Positions 1 to 8,229 of a DNA stretch of 8,229 bases are shown here, piece after piece. The DNA is from Phycisphaerae bacterium (lineage in GTDB: Bacteria; Planctomycetota; Phycisphaerae; UBA1845; Fen-1342), in NCBI GenBank assembly GCA_020058145.1, contig JAGVEP010000106.1, positions 1 through 8,229 of the forward strand. The letters run 5' to 3'. The notes under the pieces are model-generated. The model saw only the letters and a list, made by a program, of their open reading frames with translations, was not told the origin of the DNA and searched no databases. The stretch's first letter is position 1. Each line of letters opens with the position of its first letter. A program made the translations under genes and the position numbers.

Positions 1-225
1 GCGCAGAGGAGCCGAAGATCGTGAAAGCAGTGGCCGCGCCCTCCCAGCCGTGGCTCGGCCGGAGCCTCGCCCTCCCGCGCGACGGCGAGGGGTGGCTGGC
101 ATGCCACGATTTCCGGGACCGCGGTCCTTGGCCATGCCACACCGCCTGGAGTGTCACGGCCCCGTTTCGGACCGCCGCACAGCCCCGCGCAACCTGAACC
201 CTGAACCCGCACCCCGGCTTTTCCG
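1..225. other. Non-coding or gene-tail region with palindrome cluster
   Basis: I find no gene here that I can defend. One plus-strand frame runs open from base 3 to a TGA at 195-197, and another ends at a TGA at 22-24; either could be the tail of a gene to the left, but neither gives a recognisable protein. The stretch holds several short perfect inverted repeats: CCTCGCC at 65-71 with GGCGAGG at 84-90 (12-nt loop), TGGCATGCCA at 97-106, and GGACCGCGGTCC at 116-127. TGGCATGCCAC at 97-107 is nearly repeated as TGGCCATGCCAC at 129-140. These could be transcript-end hairpins of an upstream gene, but none has a T-run after it. A 7-bp tandem duplication (CCTGAAC, 193-206) looks incidental. Confidence 0.4.
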
Positions 226-255
226 TTGACGCCCACGCTCGGCGTGTGCTAGGTT
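226..255 (+). promoter_or_regulatory. Sigma70-type promoter of clpS
   Basis: TTGACG at 226-231 matches the -35 consensus at 5 of 6 positions. TAGGTT at 250-255 is a weak -10 (T, A and the final T match), with an 18-nt spacer. Transcription would start near 262. That leaves only about 6 nt before the TTG at 268 but about 39 nt before the GTG at 301, which supports the GTG as the clpS start. This is pattern matching only. Confidence 0.5.
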
Positions 256-287
256 GGTGGCCGGCAATTGTCGGATCGCCGAACAGT

Positions 288-292
288 AGAGG
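288..292 (+). promoter_or_regulatory. Ribosome-binding site that decides the clpS start
   Basis: AGAGG lies 8 nt before the GTG at 301, an ideal spacing. The upstream in-frame TTG at 268 has no comparable purine-rich site before it. The site therefore favours the shorter reading of ClpS. Confidence 0.55.
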
Positions 293-300
293 CTACCAAA

Positions 301-588
301 GTGCCGGAGAAGGCCGCACATCCCGAGGTCGACGTCGAACAACGGACGGACCATCTCCCACCGTACCGGGTCCTCCTGCACAACGATGACGTGAACACCT
401 TTGAGCACGTGACAGCCTCGATCATGCGGCTGACGTCGCTCAAACTGGAGGAGGCGGTGCGCTGCACGCTCGAAGCGCATGAGACCGGTTTGAGCCTCCT
501 GCTCGTCACGCACCGCGAGCGGGCGGAGCTCTACGTCGAGCAGTTCGCCTCGCTTGGGCTGACCGTGACGTGCGAGCCGGACGAGTGA
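301..588 (+). CDS. clpS: ATP-dependent Clp protease adaptor ClpS
   Basis: ClpS binds proteins with destabilising N-terminal residues and hands them to the ClpA or ClpC unfoldase of the Clp protease in the cytoplasm. The call rests on the core from YRVLLHNDD to the C-terminus. The substrate-binding Asn-Asp-Asp is at residues 28-30 and the pocket His is at 60, in EAHETG, matching N34/D35/D36 and H66 of E. coli ClpS. About 21 residues precede the core, as in the flexible N-terminal tail of the family. The 95-aa length is normal. The GTG start is chosen over the in-frame TTG at 268 because of the AGAGG site and the promoter position; the longer form would have 106 aa. The gatekeeper position (Met40 in E. 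coli) is Phe34. The NTFEHV motif and the AELYVEQ...LGLTV ending recall the cyanobacterial ClpS2-like branch. No clpA or clpC is in view. The family call is secure; the start is less so. Confidence 0.93.
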   Translation: MPEKAAHPEVDVEQRTDHLPPYRVLLHNDDVNTFEHVTASIMRLTSLKLEEAVRCTLEAHETGLSLLLVTHRERAELYVEQFASLGLTVTCEPDE

Positions 589-614
589 GCGGCGGCGGGC
601 CCCGTCCGACCTGG

Positions 615-636
615 TGGCCGGACTCTGTGCCGGCCA
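615..636. terminator. Possible bidirectional terminator hairpin between clpS and ruvX
   Basis: TGGCCGG (615-621) and CCGGCCA (630-636) form a perfect 7-bp stem with an 8-nt loop, in the 70-nt gap between the convergent 3' ends of clpS and ruvX. The position suits a terminator serving both strands. There is no T-run on either side, so it is not a classical intrinsic terminator. Confidence 0.35.
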
Positions 637-658
637 ACAGACGGTGAACAGACCAGCT

Positions 659-1123
659 CTAACCCAGACCATCCGGCAGATTCTCCGGCTCCGGTCGGGT
701 ATCGCGGCTGTGCCGAGCATCCAGAAACGACTGGAGAATCACCTGTGCGGCCAACGCATCGCGTAGCCCCCGACGCCGTGACCGCCGCACGTCGGCCACG
801 TCGAGGATCGTGTCCGCTTGGAAACTAGACAGGCGTTCGTCCCAAGCCTCGACGGGCAGAGCGGAGCGGCGCTGCAATTCCTCGAGGAAGGCACGCGTCA
901 GCCGCGTCTGCCGGCTCTCGGAACCGTCCATATTTAGGGGCAAGCCGACCACGATTCCCTCTATCTGGTGGTTCTCGGCCCAGTTCAACACGGAACCGAC
1001 ATCGCCGCCCACGCCACCGGCCCCCGGAAGGGTGTCGGCGGGGGAGACGATGACCTCGCGTGCATCTGAGCACGCGAGTCCGATGCGGCGGGTGCCGTAA
1101 TCAACGCCCATCCAACGTCCCAT
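659..1123 (-). CDS. ruvX: RuvX/YqgF family RNase H-fold nuclease (putative Holliday junction resolvase)
   Basis: This is a member of the YqgF/RuvX family, annotated as a putative Holliday junction resolvase and, in E. coli, linked to processing of the 16S rRNA 5' end. The family landmarks appear in order: GVDYGTRRIGLACSD at the N-terminus with the catalytic-type Asp8, VVGLPLNMDGSE at residues 58-69, WDERLSS at 94-100 with acidic Asp95 and Glu96, and DALAAQVILQSFLD at 122-135 with Asp122. All expected acidic active-site positions are therefore present. The start is the ATG at 1121-1123 (reading MGRWMGVDYG), preceded on the minus strand by GAGGTGA about 10 nt away. The frame stays open to 1240, but that stretch does not look like family sequence. 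An internal ATG five codons in (at 1111) is the alternative. The length of 154 aa fits the family. The last 15 or so residues are polar and probably disordered. The gene is convergent with clpS and divergent from rpoB. I found no convincing promoter for it. Confidence 0.93.
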   Translation of the reverse strand: MGRWMGVDYGTRRIGLACSDAREVIVSPADTLPGAGGVGGDVGSVLNWAENHQIEGIVVGLPLNMDGSESRQTRLTRAFLEELQRRSALPVEAWDERLSSFQADTILDVADVRRSRRRGLRDALAAQVILQSFLDARHSRDTRPEPENLPDGLG

Positions 1124-1259
1124 AACCGCGAGGTCACCTCGTTTTATTCCGCCGCTGGCCTGCCGGTGTCCACCGCGCCTGGCTGGCCCCGACACGCCTC
1201 GGCACCGGTCGGGAGCGGTAATCCTTCCGAATTCGCCCACAGATTAACGCACAACGCCC

Positions 1260-1288
1260 TTGCAATCCAGGCGCGTCAACGCGATAAT
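1260..1288 (+). promoter_or_regulatory. Sigma70-type promoter of rpoB
   Basis: TTGCAA (1260-1265, 4 of 6 to the -35 consensus) and GATAAT (1283-1288, 5 of 6 to the -10) are separated by exactly 17 nt. Transcription would begin near 1295, giving a leader of about 200 nt before rpoB. It is the best plus-strand promoter match in the gap. It would also drive the GNAT gene and rpoC if transcription reads through the palindromic element. Confidence 0.55.
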
Positions 1289-1447
1289 GCGGGGCTTGCA
1301 GAATTGCTGGTGGTGTGCGACCGACCTGCTGTCCTTGATGGCGAGCAAACTTGATGACCAGGGGTATGTGCCCGCAGGCTTACATTCTATGCGGCACGGG
1401 GTGGGTCGTCGTCGCGTTTTTCTCGCGTTGGTGTGCTGACTGACAGA

Positions 1448-1466
1448 ACCCGGACCACCGGGTCCG
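1448..1466 (+). promoter_or_regulatory. Two mutually exclusive hairpins in the rpoB leader
   Basis: ACCCGG (1448-1453) can pair with CCGGGT (1458-1463) around the loop ACCA. CGGACC (1451-1456) can pair with GGTCCG (1461-1466) around the loop ACCG. Both stems are perfect 6-bp stems and share bases, so only one can form at a time. They end about 30 nt before the rpoB start and 15 nt before its AGAGGG ribosome-binding site. A regulatory role is inference; the symmetry could be chance in GC-rich DNA. Confidence 0.3.
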
Positions 1467-1496
1467 TCGGATGAGAACTGTGAGAGGGCGTCCCAG

Positions 1497-5321
<3,825 letters not shown>

Positions 5322-5334
5322 GCAAGGGCTCAGA

Positions 5335-5456
5335 CTAGTGTACTGCCTCGTTAGAAACAGCACATGAGCTGGGTGGAGTGGGCGTCTCGCCCGCGCCCCG
5401 GGCGGCCAAGATGGCCACCCCACCCATGCGCTGATAATTGTGAGGCAGTACACTAG
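5335..5456. repeat. 122-bp near-palindromic element with 15-bp terminal inverted repeats (MITE candidate)
   Basis: CTAGTGTACTGCCTC (5335-5349) and GAGGCAGTACACTAG (5442-5456) are perfect inverted repeats. The symmetry continues inward imperfectly: CAGCACATG on the left matches CAGCGCATG on the complement of the right, GGTGGAGTGG matches GGTGGGGTGG, and the tip closes with CGCCCG (5388-5393) and CGGGCG (5399-5404) around 5 nt. Nearly the whole unit could fold into one hairpin. The outermost CTAG on each side may be a duplicated target, with TGTACTGCCTC as the true terminal repeat; some IS630/Tc1-mariner elements insert at TA within CTAG. It has no coding capacity, so it would be non-autonomous. 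It begins 13 nt after the rpoB stop and ends 19 nt before the next start, so it could also terminate or process the rpoB transcript. It contains a GATAAT (5433-5438) without a good -35 partner. Confidence 0.75.
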
Positions 5457-5462
5457 CGGCCC

Positions 5463-5468
5463 GAGGAG
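5463..5468 (+). promoter_or_regulatory. Ribosome-binding site that decides the GNAT gene start
   Basis: GAGGAG ends 7 nt before the ATG at 5476 but only 1 nt before the ATG at 5470. An in-frame GTG at 5440 lies inside the palindromic element. The spacing therefore selects the ATG at 5476. Confidence 0.6.
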
Positions 5469-5475
5469 CATGGCG

Positions 5476-5988
5476 ATGGCGGACGTGGTGTACGGCACCG
5501 GCCGAGACGTCACCCCCGACGAGTTGACGGAGTTCTACCGCCGCCTCCAGCACGACATCGCCGCGCAGCCGAAACAGATCAAGAAAATGATGCGCAACAG
5601 CGCGGCGTTCGTGACGGCCCGCGCCGACGGCAAGCTGATCGGCATTGCCCGCGGCGTGTGCGACGGACTCCGCGGGTTTCTGACCGAGTGCAAGCTCGAC
5701 CCGGCCTACCAGGGGCCCGCCGCGGTCACCCGGACCGAAGGCCGGATCGAGCATGACACCAACGGCATCGCCGCCGCCCTGGCCCAGCGCGTCCTGACGG
5801 CGATGTATGACGAAGGTGTGCAACGCGTGGACCTCGTGGCTTATGGCACCGAGGTCGATTTCTGTGAAGAGCTGGGCTTCCACCGCGGACCCGGCCTGGT
5901 CGGCATGACGATGAAGTCCGAAGACTGGGTCGCCGGCCGCACCCGGTTGTCCGCAGCGGCCACGCCGCCGGCGGCGGCCCAAGCGTAG
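5476..5988 (+). CDS. GNAT-fold N-acetyltransferase-like protein between rpoB and rpoC
   Basis: The 170-aa protein looks like a single-domain GCN5-related acetyltransferase; these enzymes move an acetyl group from acetyl-CoA to an amine. The substrate is unknown. Evidence: helix 1 around TPDELTEFYRRLQ (13-25), paired strands FVTARADGKLIGIARGV (45-61), LDPAYQG (74-80) at the start of the acetyl-CoA loop, helix GIAAALAQRVLTAMYDEGVQ (97-116), and strand RVDLVAY followed by FCEELGF (129-135), the position of the usual FYxxxGF. Two oddities: 16 residues (81-96) interrupt the loop signature normally reading QGxGxG, and Cys130 stands where a Tyr often acts as general acid. The Ala/Pro-rich tail (159-170) is probably disordered. 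The start rests on the GAGGAG site; the frame is also open upstream to a GTG at 5440. It is on the same strand as rpoB and rpoC and ends 62 nt before rpoC, so it is probably co-transcribed. Ribosomal-protein or polymerase acetylation would be speculation. The fold call is fairly sure; activity is not. Confidence 0.78.
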   Translation: MADVVYGTGRDVTPDELTEFYRRLQHDIAAQPKQIKKMMRNSAAFVTARADGKLIGIARGVCDGLRGFLTECKLDPAYQGPAAVTRTEGRIEHDTNGIAAALAQRVLTAMYDEGVQRVDLVAYGTEVDFCEELGFHRGPGLVGMTMKSEDWVAGRTRLSAAATPPAAAQA

Positions 5989-6000
5989 TGTAACCGAGAC

Positions 6001-6020
6001 CTTCCGGCCGCCGCCGGAAG
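6001..6020 (+). promoter_or_regulatory. Perfect hairpin before rpoC
   Basis: CTTCCGGC (6001-6008) and GCCGGAAG (6013-6020) form a perfect 8-bp stem with a CGCC loop, 12 nt after the GNAT stop codon and 30 nt before rpoC. No T-run follows, so it is unlikely to be a full intrinsic terminator. A role in RNA processing, mRNA stability or partial attenuation is possible. Confidence 0.45.
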
Positions 6021-6050
6021 CTGTGACGCTTATGAGAGGTACGACCGCCC

Positions 6051-8229
6051 ATGGCCGAAACTGTCTACGATCGGATCAATGACTTTGCGGCGGTGCGGAT
6101 TTCGCTGGCTTCCCCCAACGACATCCGGGCCTGGTCCTTCGGCGAAGTCAAGAAGCCGGAGACCATCAACTACCGCACGTATCGCGCCGAGAAAGACGGG
6201 CTCTTCTGCGAGCGCATCTTCGGTCCCGAGCGCGACTGGGAGTGCTTCTGCGGCAAATACAAGGGCACCAAGCACAAGGGCATGATCTGCGACCGCTGCG
6301 GCGTGAAAGTGACGCACAGCCGCGTTCGCCGCAAGCGTATGGGGCACATCAACCTCGCCGCCCCGGTCGTGCACATCTGGTTCTTCAAGGCCATGCCCAG
6401 CCGGCTCGGCACGCTGCTCGACATGAAAACGTCGGACCTGGAGAAGGTGATTTACTTCCAGGACTACGTGGTCGTCGACCCCGGCGCCTCGAAGCTCGAC
6501 CGCAAGCAACTGCTCACCGAGGAGGAGTATCGCCGCGCGGTGGAAGAATACGGCGACACCGGCTTCCGCGCGCTGATGGGCGCCGAGTCGGTCCGTGAGC
6601 TGCTCGCGCAGCTTAACTTGCCGCAGCTTTCGACCGATTTGCTCGACGGCCTGCGCAAGACCAACAGCAAGCAGAAGATCAAGGACCTCTCGCAACGGCT
6701 GAAGCTGGTCGAGGCCATCCGGCACAGCACCAATGAAGCGCAGTGGATGGTGCTGGAAGTCATCCCCGTCATTCCGCCGGACCTGCGCCCGCTCGTGCTG
6801 CTCGACAGCGGCAACTTCGCCAGCAGCGACCTGAACGACCTCTACCGTCGCATCATCAACCGCAACAACCGGCTCAAGAAACTGATCGACCTGAACGCCC
6901 CGGAAGTCATCATCCGCAACGAGAAGCGGATGTTGCAGCAGGCGGTGGATGCGCTGTTCGACAACGGGCGCTGCCGCCGTCCGGTGCTCGGGTCCAGCAA
7001 CCGGCCGCTGAAGTCGCTGACCGACATGATCAAGGGCAAGCAGGGCCGCTTCCGCGAGAACCTGCTCGGCAAGCGGGTCGATTACTCCGCCCGCAGCGTG
7101 GTGGTCGTCGGCCCCGAGCTGCTCCTGCACCAGTGCGGCCTGCCCAAGAAGATCGCGCTCGAGCTCTACCAGCCCTTCATCATCCGCAAACTCCGCGAAC
7201 GCGGCCTGGCCGACACGATCAAGAGCGCCAAGAAGATGCTCGAACGGCGGGAACAGGCGATCTGGGACATCCTCGAAGAAGTGATCTACCAGCACCCCGT
7301 GCTGCTCAACCGCGCCCCGACGCTGCACCGCATGGGTATCCAGGCGTTCGAGCCCGTGCTCGTCGAGGGCAACGCGATCAAAATTCACCCCCTGGTGTGC
7401 AAGGGCTTCAACGCCGATTTCGACGGCGACCAGATGGCCGTGCACCTCCCGCTCTCCATCGAGGCCCAGGCGGAATCGCACGTACTGATGATGAGCACGA
7501 ACAACATCTTCAGCCCCGCGAACGGTTCGCCGATCATGTCCGCCTCGCAGGACATGGTCATGGGCATTTACTACCTGACCGTCGGGCACGCGGCCGAGAA
7601 GGGCGAGCGCGCGAAGGGCAAGGAACGGGCCTTCACCAGCCCCCAGGAGGCGATGCTCGCCCATACCATGGGCCAGATCGGGATGCACACACCCGTCCGC
7701 GTACGCATCACCCGCCCGCAGATCGTCGAGGGCAAGGAGAAGCTGCCCGAGCCGACGCCGGCTAACGGCCGCATCGTCACGACCGTCGGCCGCTGCATTT
7801 TCAACGACACGCTGCCCGCGGAGATGCCGTTCTACAACTACCCGCTTGGCAAGGGCATCTCGCGCGTCGTCGCTGACTGCCATGCGCAGCTCGGCCGCGG
7901 CGAGACCATCGACTTGCTCGACCGCATCAAATCGCTGGGCTTCCGGTGCAGCACGCTGGCCGGCCTGTCGTTTGCGCTGACCGACTTGCGCATCCCCGCC
8001 GCCAAGCAGCGGATCCTTGACCAGTCGCAGAAGAAGGTCGACCGCGTCGAAAAATACCACCTGGACGGCGCCATCACCCCGATGGAGCGCCACAACCAAC
8101 TCATCGACATCTGGGTGCACGCCCGCGAACTGATCACCGATGAGATGATGAAGACGCTCAAGAGCGACTGGCGCGACAAGGCCGGCGCCGAAGCCAAGGT
8201 GGGCGACCCGCACGCCAAGCCGTACCTGA
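6051..8229 (+). CDS. rpoC: DNA-directed RNA polymerase subunit beta', 5' part (runs off the window)
   Basis: RpoC carries the catalytic magnesium of RNA polymerase and much of the clamp. The frame starts at ATG 6051 (MAETVYDRINDF) and stays open for 726 codons; base 8229 is the first base of codon 727, so the C-terminal half is missing. AGAGG ends 11 nt before the start, a slightly long spacing. Landmarks in order: SPNDIRAWSFGEVKKPETIN near the N-terminus; the first zinc site with Cys65, Cys67, Cys80 and Cys83; RRIINRNNRLKKL; the switch-2 region KGKQGRFRENLLGKRVDYSA (328-347); NRAPTLHRMGIQAFEP from residue 420; and the catalytic NADFDGD at 454-460 with Asp456, Asp458 and Asp460. Alignment by eye to E. 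coli is nearly gap-free, with an offset of about 4 around the active site. The bridge helix, trigger loop and second zinc site lie beyond the window. It is the third same-strand gene after rpoB and the GNAT gene. Confidence 0.98.
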   Translation, partial: MAETVYDRINDFAAVRISLASPNDIRAWSFGEVKKPETINYRTYRAEKDGLFCERIFGPERDWECFCGKYKGTKHKGMICDRCGVKVTHSRVRRKRMGHINLAAPVVHIWFFKAMPSRLGTLLDMKTSDLEKVIYFQDYVVVDPGASKLDRKQLLTEEEYRRAVEEYGDTGFRALMGAESVRELLAQLNLPQLSTDLLDGLRKTNSKQKIKDLSQRLKLVEAIRHSTNEAQWMVLEVIPVIPPDLRPLVLLDSGNFASSDLNDLYRRIINRNNRLKKLIDLNAPEVIIRNEKRMLQQAVDALFDNGRCRRPVLGSSNRPLKSLTDMIKGKQGRFRENLLGKRVDYSARSVVVVGPELLLHQCGLPKKIALELYQPFIIRKLRERGLADTIKSAKKMLERREQAIWDILEEVIYQHPVLLNRAPTLHRMGIQAFEPVLVEGNAIKIHPLVCKGFNADFDGDQMAVHLPLSIEAQAESHVLMMSTNNIFSPANGSPIMSASQDMVMGIYYLTVGHAAEKGERAKGKERAFTSPQEAMLAHTMGQIGMHTPVRVRITRPQIVEGKEKLPEPTPANGRIVTTVGRCIFNDTLPAEMPFYNYPLGKGISRVVADCHAQLGRGETIDLLDRIKSLGFRCSTLAGLSFALTDLRIPAAKQRILDQSQKKVDRVEKYHLDGAITPMERHNQLIDIWVHARELITDEMMKTLKSDWRDKAGAEAKVGDPHAKPYL

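Larger units (their letters stand above)
1124..1496. other. Divergent intergenic region, ruvX / rpoB
   Basis: This 373-base gap separates the start of ruvX (minus) from the start of rpoB (plus). It holds the ruvX ribosome-binding site (GAGGTGA on the minus strand, 1134-1140), a plus-strand sigma70-type promoter at 1260-1288, and then an rpoB leader of about 200 nt with overlapping hairpins close to the start codon. CTTGATG occurs twice, at 1334-1340 and 1350-1356, with no evident role. No rplJ, rplL or other ribosomal protein gene lies here, although rplL usually precedes rpoB in bacteria. I see no small coding sequence with a convincing start. Confidence 0.6.

Noticed and set aside
3..197. 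Possible C-terminal fragment of an upstream plus-strand gene
   Set aside because: The frame is open from the window edge to TGA at 195-197, but the translation is unrecognisable and crosses the palindrome cluster. A competing frame stops at 22-24, so neither can be supported.
154..720. 188-codon minus-strand frame across clpS
   Set aside because: It overlaps clpS and the 3' end of ruvX and has no family resemblance.
1124..1240. N-terminal extension of RuvX (39 extra residues)
   Set aside because: The extension does not look like family sequence, and the GAGGTGA site inside it suits the ATG at 1123.
1166..1354. 62-codon plus-strand frame as a leader peptide for rpoB
   Set aside because: It begins upstream of the predicted rpoB promoter, has no convincing ribosome-binding site and no recognisable sequence.
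5440..5475. GTG start for the GNAT gene inside the palindromic element
   Set aside because: The added 12 residues come from repeat-element sequence, and the GAGGAG site is placed correctly only for the ATG at 5476.
6743..7765. 340-codon plus-strand frame inside rpoC
   Set aside because: It is out of frame with rpoC and its Arg/Pro/Ala-rich translation is typical of a frame shadow.
6030..8213. 727-codon open frame on the minus strand opposite rpoC
   Set aside because: The plus strand encodes the real rpoC, with zinc-site cysteines and NADFDGD. The antisense frame is a composition-driven shadow.

Overview
The window is GC-rich, densely coding bacterial chromosome built around the RNA polymerase genes rpoB and rpoC. 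The proteins suggest Planctomycetota, perhaps a Phycisphaerae-like lineage. The RpoB N-terminus (pattern VPNLIEIQTDSYARFLQ, then a GLEGLLREVFPIESYDGN-like stretch) and the RpoB/RpoC sequence style resemble planctomycete subunits as I remember them. This is inference from memory, not a search.

Layout from left to right. Bases 1-225 hold no gene I can defend, only a cluster of short perfect palindromes. A sigma70-type promoter (226-255) leads into clpS (301-588, +), the N-degron adaptor of the Clp protease. Convergent to it is ruvX/yqgF (659-1123, -), an RNase H-fold nuclease family protein, with a GC hairpin between the two 3' ends. A 373-base divergent gap (1124-1496) carries a good sigma70-type promoter and a leader of about 200 nt for rpoB (1497-5321, +, complete, 1274 aa). 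After rpoB come a 122-bp near-palindromic element with perfect 15-bp terminal inverted repeats (5335-5456), a GNAT-fold acetyltransferase-like gene (5476-5988, +), a perfect short hairpin (6001-6020), and rpoC (6051 to the window edge, +, first 726 codons).

How the genes fit together: RpoB and RpoC form the catalytic core of RNA polymerase and are normally made from adjacent cistrons. Here the same-strand GNAT gene with its own ribosome-binding site, plus a probable miniature transposable element, sits between them. That is the most unusual part of the window. If the element is removed, rpoB and the GNAT gene would be about 36 nt apart, so the GNAT gene was probably in the operon before the element arrived. 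The GNAT protein has a 16-residue stretch interrupting the acetyl-CoA loop signature and a Cys where the usual C-terminal Tyr would be, so its activity is uncertain. RpoB has unusual residues in the rifampicin-binding segment, and ClpS has a Phe at the gatekeeper position.

I see no tRNA, rRNA, CRISPR array, complete insertion sequence or replication origin. Very long antisense open frames opposite rpoB and rpoC are GC-driven shadows.
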